DNA of 7,128 nucleotides from Cellulomonas sp. (GCA_031178805.1 JAPSIJ010000109.1:1-7128), one strand, 5' to 3'. Counted from the stretch's first letter, positions 1 through 6,760 are shown. The notes: generated from the sequence alone by a model not told the origin. Made by a program: numbers and translations.

Positions 1-551
1 AGGTGCTGCTCGCGCTGGCCGACCTGCGGGCCGGGCGGCGCGGCGGCGAGCCCGTGGCCGGGCCGGTCGCGGTCCTCGGGTTCTCGGCCGGCGGTCACCT
101 CGCCGGGCTGGCGGCCACGGCGACGGAGGCCGAGCTCGCCGCGGCCGCGGCGCTCGGCGGGCTGGACCCCGCCGAGGTGCACCGGCCGGACGCCGCCGTG
201 CTCTGCTACCCCGTGGTGTCGATGGTGGACCACCCGCACCTCGGCTCCCGGCTGAACCTGGTCGGCGACGCCGGGGACGCCGCGGCGCGGGCCCTGTCGG
301 TGGAGCACCGGGTCGACGCCGCGACCCCGCCCGCGTTCCTGTGGCACACCGCCGAGGACCCGGCCGTGGGGGTCGAGCACTCCCTGGCGGCCACGGCGGC
401 GCTGCGCCGGCACGGCGTGCCGGTCGAGCTGCACGTGTACCCGCGCGGGCGGCACGGGCTGAACCTCGCGATCGGCGAGACGGCCGGCGAGTGGACGTTC
501 GCGGCGGTGCGCTGGCTCGGCGAGCAGGGCATCGGCTCCGTCGTCGCCTGA
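1..551 (+). CDS. alpha/beta hydrolase (acetyl esterase / lipase-like), 5'-truncated by window edge
   Basis: This is the C-terminal 182 residues of an alpha/beta-hydrolase-fold esterase that hydrolyses carboxyl esters (Aes/BD-FAE-like group, COG0657 type). All three catalytic residues are visible (window numbering). The nucleophile elbow GFSAGGHLA has Ser28. The acid is probably Asp119 in HTAEDPAVGVEHS, and the histidine is His151 in GRHGLNL. The CYPVVSM segment followed by GSRLNL is also typical of this group. The oxyanion HGGG-type motif, normally some 70 residues before the nucleophile, is missing, so the gene must begin left of the window. The GTG at position 3 is probably an internal valine codon. 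No signal peptide can be judged. The substrate is unknown; acetylated sugars or small esters are the usual guess. The stop is 42 bases before the reductase start and in the same frame, so the two may be co-transcribed. Confidence 0.88.
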   Translation, partial: VLLALADLRAGRRGGEPVAGPVAVLGFSAGGHLAGLAATATEAELAAAAALGGLDPAEVHRPDAAVLCYPVVSMVDHPHLGSRLNLVGDAGDAAARALSVEHRVDAATPPAFLWHTAEDPAVGVEHSLAATAALRRHGVPVELHVYPRGRHGLNLAIGETAGEWTFAAVRWLGEQGIGSVVA

Positions 552-593
552 CCGCGCAGGAATGCCGCGGCGGCGACGGCCGTTGCGGCTCGT

Positions 594-1577
594 ATGCACG
601 CCATCCTCGCCACCGCGCCCGGCGGCCCCGACGTCCTGGTGCCCGACGAGGTCCCGGACCCGCTGCCCGGCCCGCGCGACCTGCTCGTGCGGCTGAGCGC
701 CGCCGGGGTCAACTTCGTCGACGTCTACCACCGGGACGGCACCTACCCGATGCCGTTCCCGCACGTGCCCGGCTCCGAGGGGGCCGGCGTGGTGGAGGCG
801 GTCGGCCGGGAGGTGCGGGAGTTCGCCGTCGGCGACCTGGTCGCCTGGGCCGCCGCGCCGTCGTCGTACGCCGAGCTGGTGGTGGTGCCGGAGTCGATCG
901 CGCTGCGGGTGCCGGACGGCGTCGCCGAGGAGGTCGCGGCCGCGCTGCCCCTGCAGGGCATGACCGCGCACTACCTGGTCACCTCGACGTTCCCCGTGCT
1001 GGACGGGCAGGACGTGCTCGTGCACGCGGGCGCCGGCGGGGTCGGCCTGCTGCTGACCCAGCTCGCGGCCGCCCGCGGCGCCCGGGTGATCACCACCGTG
1101 GGCACGCCCGAGAAGGAGGCGCTGTCCCGCGCCGCCGGCGCCGCCGAGGTGATCCGCTACTCCGAGCTGGCCGACCTCGCGACGGAGCTGCCCGCGCTGG
1201 TGCGGGACCTCACCGGCGGCCGCGGCGTGCACACGGTGTTCGACGGCGTCGGCCGCAGCACGTTCGAAGCCTCGCTCGCGTCCCTGCGGCCCCGCGGCGG
1301 CCTGGCGCTGTTCGGCGCCTCCTCCGGGCCGGTCCCGCCGTTCGACCCGCAGCGGCTGAACGCGGCCGGGTCGCTGTTCCTCACCCGGCCCACCCTGGGC
1401 CACCACACCGCCACCCGGGAGGAGCTGACCTGGCGGGCCGGCGAGCTGTTCGACGCCGTCGCCGCCGGCCGGCTCGACGTCCGGGTCGGCGCCACGTACC
1501 CCCTGCCCGAGGCCGCCGAGGCGCACCGTGCGCTCCAGGGCCGGGCGACGACCGGGAAGGTGCTCCTCACCGCATGA
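594..1577 (+). CDS. qor: NADPH:quinone oxidoreductase (zinc-independent MDR, QOR/zeta-crystallin-like)
   Basis: This is a complete 327-residue protein, the usual length for the QOR branch of the medium-chain dehydrogenase/reductase superfamily. Such cytoplasmic enzymes reduce quinones or enones with NADPH. The N-terminal GroES-like catalytic domain carries GVNFVDVYHRDGTYP (residues 38-52) and HVPGSEGAGVV (57-67). PLQGMTAHYL (119-128) precedes the Rossmann domain, whose nucleotide-binding turn is AGAGGVG (145-151), followed by VFDGVG (215-220). There is no cysteine in the protein and hence no zinc site, as expected for QOR rather than alcohol dehydrogenases. ATG 594 is the first start codon after the in-frame stop of the upstream esterase; the 14 codons between contain no GTG or TTG. 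No Shine-Dalgarno sequence is near it; AGGA at 558-561 is too far away. Translation may depend on readthrough from the upstream gene or on a weak or leaderless start. The true electron acceptor cannot be told from sequence. Confidence 0.92.
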   Translation: MHAILATAPGGPDVLVPDEVPDPLPGPRDLLVRLSAAGVNFVDVYHRDGTYPMPFPHVPGSEGAGVVEAVGREVREFAVGDLVAWAAAPSSYAELVVVPESIALRVPDGVAEEVAAALPLQGMTAHYLVTSTFPVLDGQDVLVHAGAGGVGLLLTQLAAARGARVITTVGTPEKEALSRAAGAAEVIRYSELADLATELPALVRDLTGGRGVHTVFDGVGRSTFEASLASLRPRGGLALFGASSGPVPPFDPQRLNAAGSLFLTRPTLGHHTATREELTWRAGELFDAVAAGRLDVRVGATYPLPEAAEAHRALQGRATTGKVLLTA

Positions 1578-2305
1578 CCGACCTGCACATCGAGATCTGG
1601 TCCGACATCGCCTGCCCGTGGTGCTACATCGGCAAGCGCCGGTTCGCCGCGGCGCTGGAGCAGTTCGAGCACCGCGACCGCGTGCGCGTCACGTGGCGCT
1701 CGTTCGAGCTGCAGCCCGACGCCGAGCCGTCGTCCGCGCACCCCGGCATGACCGAGGCGCGGATGCTGGCGGAGCGCAAGGGCCTGCCCGAGGACCAGGT
1801 GCGGCAGATGTTCGCCCAGGTGACGGCCGTGGCCGCCTCCGTGGGCCTCGCGTACGACTTCGACGCGGTGGTGCCCGCCAACACCTTCGACGCGCACCGC
1901 CTGGTGCACGTCGCGGGCGACCTCGGCGGCGCCGACGCGGCGGCCGACGTGGTCGAGCGGCTGATGAGCGCGCACTTCGAGCACGGCCGCGTGGTGGACG
2001 ACCCGGAGGTCCTGGTGGCGGTCGCCGCCGAGGCCGGGCTGGACGCGCAGGCCGTGCGCGCCGCGCTGGCGTCCGACGCCGGGGCCGGCGCGGTGCGCGC
2101 CGACGAGGCCGAGGCGGCGGCGCTCGGCATCCAGGGCGTGCCGTTCTTCGTCGCCGGGCGCCGGCTCGGCGTCTCCGGCGCCCAGCCGGTCGAGGTGTTC
2201 GCGCAGCTGCTCGCGCAGGCGTGGCAGGACGCGCACCCGCCGCTGGCGATCCCCACGGTGCCGGGCGCCGCGGACGCGGAGGCGTGCGGGCCGGACGGCT
2301 GCTGA
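1574..2305 (+). CDS. frnE: FrnE/DsbA-family dithiol-disulfide oxidoreductase
   Basis: This is a 243-residue thioredoxin-fold oxidoreductase of the FrnE group (DsbA superfamily) that exchanges disulfides on unknown partners. The active site is CPWC (Cys14-Cys17) in WSDIACPWCYIG. The helical insert contains ANTFDAHRLVH (102-112). The cis-proline loop is GIQGVPFFV (185-193, Pro190). The last six residues form a second cysteine pair, Cys238-GPDG-Cys243, a CX4C motif matching what I recall for Deinococcus radiodurans FrnE. There is no signal peptide, so it should act in the cytoplasm, unlike classical DsbA. The start ATG 1574 overlaps the reductase stop in an ATGA arrangement, which suggests translational coupling. 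The only purine-rich stretch upstream, GGAAGG at 1555-1560, is 13 bases away and weak. A 2-hydroxychromene-2-carboxylate isomerase relative is a less likely alternative, because both CPWC cysteines are kept. Confidence 0.93.
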   Translation: MTDLHIEIWSDIACPWCYIGKRRFAAALEQFEHRDRVRVTWRSFELQPDAEPSSAHPGMTEARMLAERKGLPEDQVRQMFAQVTAVAASVGLAYDFDAVVPANTFDAHRLVHVAGDLGGADAAADVVERLMSAHFEHGRVVDDPEVLVAVAAEAGLDAQAVRAALASDAGAGAVRADEAEAAALGIQGVPFFVAGRRLGVSGAQPVEVFAQLLAQAWQDAHPPLAIPTVPGAADAEACGPDGC

Positions 2306-2321
2306 GCCGCCCCGGACCCTG

Positions 2322-2368
2322 CGACGAGGGCCCCCTCCCGGAGATCATCCGGGAGGGGGCCCTCGTCG
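2322..2368. terminator. strong intrinsic terminator hairpin, probably bidirectional
   Basis: A perfect inverted repeat pairs 2322-2342 with 2348-2368, giving a 21-bp stem closed by the 5-base loop GATCA. It begins 17 bases after the frnE-like stop and sits between convergent genes, so it can end transcription from both sides. No T-run follows on either strand. This is common for hairpin terminators proposed in high-GC actinobacteria, but it means the termination role is inferred from position and stem strength. Confidence 0.82.
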
Positions 2369-2372
2369 TCCA

Positions 2373-2397
2373 CGCCGACCGGCGATGCCGGTCGGCG
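2373..2397 (-). terminator. second hairpin, terminator for the nuclease-nucleotidase gene
   Basis: A perfect 11-bp inverted repeat pairs CGCCGACCGGC (2373-2383) with GCCGGTCGGCG (2387-2397) around a 3-base loop GAT. On the minus strand it lies 8 bases beyond the stop codon of the large secreted enzyme and is followed 4 bases later by the 21-bp hairpin. It is therefore the first of two tandem terminator-like structures for that gene. There is no U-tract. Confidence 0.65.
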
Positions 2398-2405
2398 CGG
2401 TCCGG

Positions 2406-5400
2406 TCAGCGCCGGACGGTGACCGTCACCGGGGCGCTGGTGCTGCCCGCGACCGTGTCCGGCCGGGACGGCACGAACACCGCCGTGTACTGGTGCTGGC
2501 CGACCGGCGCGGTGCGGGGCACCGTGCCGAGGGCCAGGCCGAGCACCACCGGCGAGCGGCCGACGACGCGGTCGCCCTCGCGGAACTCGACCGTGCCGGA
2601 CGGGAACCACGTGCCCTCGACCTGCACCCGCGAGAGCAGCAGGGTCGGCAGCCAGCTGTTGGACGACTGGCTGGACCGGCTGGCGGTCAGGGACACCGAG
2701 GACTCCCGGAGCTCCGGCTCCGGCTCCTCGGCCGCCGCCACCGTGAGCGGCAGCGTGACCGTGGTGCCGCTCGGCGCGGCGACCAGGGTGAGGGTGTGCG
2801 CCCCCGCCGTGGTGCCGGCCGGGACGGTGACCGCGACCTGCGCCGCGCCGGCGGTGACCGCCGCGGTGCCGATGGAGGTGCCGTCGAGCTGGACGTCCAG
2901 CGAGGTGTTCTCCGGCGAGCCGAGGCTCGTGAGGTTCAGCCCCGTGACCGGGAACGCCAGCTCGGTGCCCGCGGTGACCTCCTCGGGCAGCGCCGGCACG
3001 CCGACCGCCCGCTCGTCGAACTCGGGCGTCAGGCCCGGGTGCGCCTCGAGGTAGGCGATCCACGCGTCCCGGTCGACCAGGCCGGAGTCGGCCGTGTCCG
3101 CGCCCTCGGCGAAGACCCGGAAGTTGTCCCCGCCCTGCGCCAGGAAGGAGAACGTGCCGATCCGGTACTCCGCGGCCGGGTCGAGCGGCGCGCCGTCGAC
3201 CGTGACCGAGGTGATCCGCTCGCCCAGGGGCAGCGACTCGTCGTAGGTGTACGAGACGTTGTCCGACAGGCCGAGCTGCAGGTACGGGCGGCTCGGGATC
3301 GTGCCGTCCGTGTTGGTCTGCCACTGCTGCTCGAGCATGGTCTCGACCTGCTCGCCGGTCAGCGTCGTGGTCCAGAGGTTGTTCACGAACGGCAGGACCG
3401 CGTTGGCCTCGGCGTAGGTGATGGTGCCGTCGGGCGCGTGCAGCAGCTCCGCCCGCAGACCGCCGGGGTTGACCACGCCGATCTGCGCGCCGCCCCGCTC
3501 CTCGGAGGACAGCGTCTCCAGCAGCGAGTCCGCGACGAGGTTGCCCAGCGTGGACTCCTTGGACCGGTCGTCGCGGGTGCCGCCGGTGTAGACGCCGCCG
3601 GTGTAGGCACCGCCCGCGAAGGCGGTGGTGATGTCGGCGGTGACCGAGCCCTTCGGCTGGTTGCCGACGACGGCGGCCTCGGCGATCGCGGCGTCCACGA
3701 TGGCCTTGACCTCGGCCACCCGCGGGTACTGCGCGACCAGGGCGGCCTGGAAGTCGGCCGGGGCCTGGCCGGCGGCCGGCGCGAGCCGGGCGACGTTCTG
3801 CCCGGTCAGGGCGGACGCCACGTCGGTGGCCGGGTCGTAGGTCAGCGTGACCTTGCCGATGTTCTCCCCGTAGGAGCCGGTCTGCACGATCGGCCGGGTC
3901 CACTCGCCCGTGGTGTCCGGCGCCGCCGGGCCGTACCAGGCGTACTGCTTGTGGGTGTGGCCGGTGAAGACCACGTCCACGTCGGCGGAGGTCAGCGTGG
4001 CGATGTCGGCGAAGGCGCCGCCGGCGGCGATCTCCTCCTCCAAGGTCGCGCCGTCCGGCGTGCCGGCCCCCGCGCCCTCGTGGTACTCGGCGACGACCAC
4101 GTCGGCCTCGCCGTTGGCCTCGTCGCCATCCGTCAGCGCGGCCGCGACGCGGTTGACCGCCTCGACCGGGTCGCCGAACTCGAGGTCCGCGATGCCGCCG
4201 GGGCTGACCAGCGTCGGGGTCTCCTGGGTGACGGCGCCGACGACGCCCACCGTGACCCCGCCCGCCTCGACGAGCGCGTACTCGTCGAGCGCCGGCTCCT
4301 GGGTGCCCGCGCGGTACACGTTGGCGCCGAGGTACGGGAACGCGGCGTTGCCGCCGTCGGCGATCACCCGGTCGACCAGGTCGGCGTAGCCACGGTCGAA
4401 CTCGTGGTTGCCGACCGCGGAGGCGGCCAGGTCCAGCGCGTTCAGCACGTCGATCGTCGGCTGGTCCTCGGCCACCGCGGAGGCGAACAGCGAGGCGCCG
4501 ATGTTGTCGCCCGCCGACAGCAGCACCGCCGCGCCGCCGGCCTGCTCGGCCTCGGCGCGCTGCTGCTCCACCGTGCCGGCGAACGCGACGGTGTTGGCGT
4601 CGATCCGGCCGTGGAAGTCGTTGATGTTCAGCAGCGTCAGGTCCACCGGGCCGTCGGGCGCGGTGCCGCCGTCGCCGGCCGCGAGGCCGACCAGCACCGG
4701 GTCGTGGTCCGAGGACCGGTACGGGTCCGGGGCGTAGAACAGCGACCCGTGCGTGTTGTAGCGGCTGTACTCCAGCGCCACGGACTCGCCCGCGTTGATG
4801 TTCCAGACGTCCGCGCCCGTCGCCCGCTCCAGGGCCGCCTCGTTCAGCAGCACGTGGTCGAGCGAGCCGGACAGGCCCTGGTAGGAGTACGAGTACTCGC
4901 CGGCGTCCAGCGCGGTCGTGGCGTCCGTGTAGCCCGCCGCGTACAGCACCTGCAGCGGGTCCTCCTGGGTGTACGCGTTGAAGTCGCCCAGCAGCGCGAC
5001 CGCCTCGGCGTCGCCCTGCACCGTCGGCACCCAGTCGCGCAGCGCCTCGGCCTGGCGGACCCGGGACTCGTTGGACGCGCCCTGGCCGTCGCCGGCGTCG
5101 GCGTCGCCCGGCCACGGGCCCGCGGAGCCCTTGGACTTGAGGTGGTTGACCACCACGAACAGCTCCTCGCCGCCCTCGACGGGGACGAAGGTCTGCCCGA
5201 TGGGCTCGCGCGCGTTGCCGAACGCCTGGCCGTCGCCCGACTGCGTGCCGAGCGCGCGGGCCTCGCCCACCGTCTCGACCGCCGCGGGGCGGTAGATCAG
5301 CGCGTTGGTGATGGTGTCGAGCTCCTCGGCCGGCGGCAGGTCCGCCGACGAGGGCACGTACGCCCAGGTCCCCGCACCGGCGGCCGCGTTCAGCGCGTCG

Positions 5401-6593
5401 ACCAGAGTGGCCAGGGCCTCGTCCGGCACGCCGTCCACGGCCGCGGAGTTCTCGATCTCCATCAGGCCGACGACGTCCGCGTCCAGGGCGTTGACCGCCG
5501 CGACGATCTTGTCCTGCTGGCGCTGCAGGTCCTCGGGGTCCCACGCGCCGCGCTGGTCGCAGCCCTCGCGGACCGTGACGGGGTCGCCGGTGCGGTCCTC
5601 GTAGGCCACGCAGGACGCGGTGTCCGCGCCGAGGGTGGTGAAGTAGTTGAGCACGTTGAACGACGCCACCGTGATGTCGCCGCCCACGTCCTCGGGCGCC
5701 GGCGTGCGGTCGTCCTCGAACGCCACCGGGATGCTCGTCGGGTCGGTCGCGTCGACCGGCGCCGTCGGGCTGAGCTTCCACGCGTTGTTGCGGTAGTCCA
5801 CGACCACCGGCTCGGTGAACGTCGCCGCCGCGCCCACCCGCACCGGGTCCTCGAGGGACACGTACGGCGGGGTCAGGCCGGAGTTGGCGGCCGACAGGAA
5901 GTTGGTGCTCGCGCCGTCGTCGAGCACGAGGCCGCGGGCGGCGTTGTCCGCGACGACCGCGTCGTACTCCGGCGTGCCCGGCCGGGCGACCTCGGTCGGC
6001 TGGATCAGCGGAGTGGTCCCGGTGGCCAGGCCGACCTCGCCGTACTGGCCGGTCGAGTAGGTGTTGGTCACCGTCAGGTCGCCCGACGGCAGGTAGAGCA
6101 TGGACTCCAGCGCCTCGCGGGCGGCGGCGTCCGCGGGCCAGGTGCCGGTGACGGGCTCGACGGCGGCGTCGCCGTCCAGGTGCACCAGCCCGCTCGCGTC
6201 GGCGACCGTGATCTCGGTCAGGCCCTGGTACTCCGACACGGCGCCGGTGACCTGGACCAGGTCGCCCTCGGCCACCGAGCCGGCGGTGGCCCCGGAGAAG
6301 ACGAAGACGGCGTCCGAGGTCGTGCGGGCGGCCGCGTCGCCGCCCCCGGTCCCGGGCGTCTGGATGACGTAGCCGCGGTACCCGCCCGTGGCGTACACCG
6401 CGGTGACGACGCCGGTCGTCGTCACCGTCCGGCCCGCGAGCGGCGAGGTGTCCCCCGTGCCCTGGACCTGCGCGATGGTGTGGGTGTCCTCCGCGGCGGC
6501 GGCGGGTCCTGCCGCTGCCAGCGGTACCGCCACCATCGCCGAGACGGCAGCCAGGCTCGTGGCCCACCTGCCTCGCGTGCGTGCTGCGCTCAC
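2406..6593 (-). CDS. secreted ExeM/NucH-type endonuclease fused to 5'-nucleotidase
   Basis: This 1395-residue secreted enzyme should cut nucleic acid and dephosphorylate the resulting nucleotides; its closest described analogue in layout is Bacillus YhcR. Residues 1-34 are a signal peptide. An OB-like region spans about 38-145. The endonuclease/exonuclease/phosphatase domain (about 305-640) has SFNVLNYF (311-318), Glu379 in LMEIEN, His484 in NHLKSK, GDFN (536-539) and SDHDP (628-632). The metallophosphoesterase part of the 5'-nucleotidase (about 650-940) has NDFHG (658-662), GDN (695-697), GNHEFD (728-733, with the His730/Asp733 dyad), His838 and GHTH (878-881). The nucleotide-binding C-domain (about 975-1165) has NPGGLR (1042-1047), LPF (1067-1069) and GGDNF (1154-1158). 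Ig-like domains follow at about 1197-1287 and 1298-1395, joined by an EEPEPE linker. The only cysteines, Cys328 and Cys345, may form a disulfide. No LPXTG motif or C-terminal membrane helix is seen. GTG start has GGAG 7 bases upstream. Confidence 0.95.
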   Translation of the reverse strand: MSAARTRGRWATSLAAVSAMVAVPLAAAGPAAAAEDTHTIAQVQGTGDTSPLAGRTVTTTGVVTAVYATGGYRGYVIQTPGTGGGDAAARTTSDAVFVFSGATAGSVAEGDLVQVTGAVSEYQGLTEITVADASGLVHLDGDAAVEPVTGTWPADAAAREALESMLYLPSGDLTVTNTYSTGQYGEVGLATGTTPLIQPTEVARPGTPEYDAVVADNAARGLVLDDGASTNFLSAANSGLTPPYVSLEDPVRVGAAATFTEPVVVDYRNNAWKLSPTAPVDATDPTSIPVAFEDDRTPAPEDVGGDITVASFNVLNYFTTLGADTASCVAYEDRTGDPVTVREGCDQRGAWDPEDLQRQQDKIVAAVNALDADVVGLMEIENSAAVDGVPDEALATLVDALNAAAGAGTWAYVPSSADLPPAEELDTITNALIYRPAAVETVGEARALGTQSGDGQAFGNAREPIGQTFVPVEGGEELFVVVNHLKSKGSAGPWPGDADAGDGQGASNESRVRQAEALRDWVPTVQGDAEAVALLGDFNAYTQEDPLQVLYAAGYTDATTALDAGEYSYSYQGLSGSLDHVLLNEAALERATGADVWNINAGESVALEYSRYNTHGSLFYAPDPYRSSDHDPVLVGLAAGDGGTAPDGPVDLTLLNINDFHGRIDANTVAFAGTVEQQRAEAEQAGGAAVLLSAGDNIGASLFASAVAEDQPTIDVLNALDLAASAVGNHEFDRGYADLVDRVIADGGNAAFPYLGANVYRAGTQEPALDEYALVEAGGVTVGVVGAVTQETPTLVSPGGIADLEFGDPVEAVNRVAAALTDGDEANGEADVVVAEYHEGAGAGTPDGATLEEEIAAGGAFADIATLTSADVDVVFTGHTHKQYAWYGPAAPDTTGEWTRPIVQTGSYGENIGKVTLTYDPATDVASALTGQNVARLAPAAGQAPADFQAALVAQYPRVAEVKAIVDAAIAEAAVVGNQPKGSVTADITTAFAGGAYTGGVYTGGTRDDRSKESTLGNLVADSLLETLSSEERGGAQIGVVNPGGLRAELLHAPDGTITYAEANAVLPFVNNLWTTTLTGEQVETMLEQQWQTNTDGTIPSRPYLQLGLSDNVSYTYDESLPLGERITSVTVDGAPLDPAAEYRIGTFSFLAQGGDNFRVFAEGADTADSGLVDRDAWIAYLEAHPGLTPEFDERAVGVPALPEEVTAGTELAFPVTGLNLTSLGSPENTSLDVQLDGTSIGTAAVTAGAAQVAVTVPAGTTAGAHTLTLVAAPSGTTVTLPLTVAAAEEPEPELRESSVSLTASRSSQSSNSWLPTLLLSRVQVEGTWFPSGTVEFREGDRVVGRSPVVLGLALGTVPRTAPVGQHQYTAVFVPSRPDTVAGSTSAPVTVTVRR
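3579..3605 (-). repeat. 15-base tandem duplication coding YTGG twice
   Basis: The 12-base block GCCGCCGGTGTA occurs at 3579-3590 and again at 3594-3605, a period of 15 bases. It gives YTGG at residues 997-1000 and 1002-1005 of the secreted enzyme (AYTGGVYTGGT). It lies in a loop at the start of the nucleotidase C-terminal domain, before the conserved ESTLGNLVAD helix (1013-1022), and keeps the frame. Confidence 0.6.
6492..6593 (-). other. Sec-type signal peptide of the nuclease-nucleotidase
   Basis: Residues 1-34 have an Arg-rich start (R5, R7, R9), a hydrophobic core of about 18 residues (roughly 12-29), and an Ala-rich end. The likely signal peptidase I site is AAA|ED after residue 34. There is no lipobox cysteine, so this is not a lipoprotein, and no twin-arginine motif of the SRRxFLK kind. 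Confidence 0.88.
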
Positions 6594-6600
6594 CGAGATT

Positions 6601-6604
6601 CTCC
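6601..6604 (-). promoter_or_regulatory. Shine-Dalgarno site for the secreted nuclease-nucleotidase
   Basis: GGAG on the minus strand lies 7 bases before the GTG at 6593. This, together with the signal peptide that follows immediately, fixes the GTG as the start. Confidence 0.8.
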
Positions 6605-6640
6605 GATCCCCCGGACGGGTTCGTCGTCAGATGACCGCGT

Positions 6641-6662
6641 CACAGTCGTCACACAGTCGGCT
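6641..6662. repeat. two 11-base direct repeats in the leader/start region of the nuclease gene
   Basis: CACAGTCG occurs at 6641-6648 and 6652-6659, exactly 11 bases (one helical turn) apart. On the coding strand this reads CGACTGTG twice. It lies just downstream of the candidate -10, so it could be an operator for a dimeric regulator or part of the leader. No regulator is recognised. Confidence 0.4.
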
Positions 6663-6665
6663 GAC

Positions 6666-6695
6666 AACGTATGGGCGGTATGTCCGGTTAGACAA
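6666..6695 (-). promoter_or_regulatory. candidate vegetative promoter for the nuclease-nucleotidase
   Basis: On the minus strand TTGTCT (6695-6690) is followed after 18 bases by TACGTT (6671-6666). These resemble a -35 TTGACA (4 of 6) and an actinobacterial -10 of the TAnnnT type. Transcription would start near 6658, leaving a leader of about 65 bases. The match is moderate and the region was read by eye only. Confidence 0.4.
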
Positions 6696-6699
6696 GCAT

Positions 6700-6733
6700 C
6701 CGGGTGAGTCCGGGGGGTTGCCGGGGGGTGAAC
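6700..6733 (-). promoter_or_regulatory. candidate PhoP-type (PHO box) direct-repeat site
   Basis: Read on the minus strand from 6733, two 11-base units occur in register: GTTCACCCCCC (6733-6723) and GGCAACCCCCC (6722-6712). The first has a perfect GTTCACC heptamer; both contain ACCCCCC followed by GG. A further TCACCC (6707-6702) follows 2 bases out of register. Streptomyces PhoP boxes are built from 11-base direct repeats with a GTTCACC-like core. The site lies just upstream of the candidate -35, where an activator would bind. Only the first unit is a good match, and C-rich DNA gives such hits easily. Confidence 0.35.
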
Positions 6734-6760
6734 GCCGGTGCGGCGCGTGCCCCGGCACGG

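Noticed and set aside
549..596. The esterase stop and reductase start share a frame with only 14 sense codons between, raising the idea of a readthrough fusion.
   Set aside because: Both proteins are complete at this junction, the linking codons show no homology, and no recoding signal is visible. Chance gives the same frame one time in three.
341..1573. Plus-strand open frame running in phase into the FrnE-like gene, which could suggest a much longer N-terminus.
   Set aside because: The upstream part is Arg/Pro-rich shadow sequence of the esterase and reductase genes. The FrnE homology begins right at the ATG at 1574.
2385..6707. A 1440-codon open frame on the plus strand opposite the nuclease-nucleotidase, and a 1647-codon minus-strand frame (1624-6567) overlapping it in another phase.
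   Set aside because: Their translations are low-complexity Arg/Gly/Ala/Val-rich strings with no domains. They stay open because very GC-rich codon use removes stop codons. The 2406-6593 frame has complete catalytic motifs and a signal peptide.
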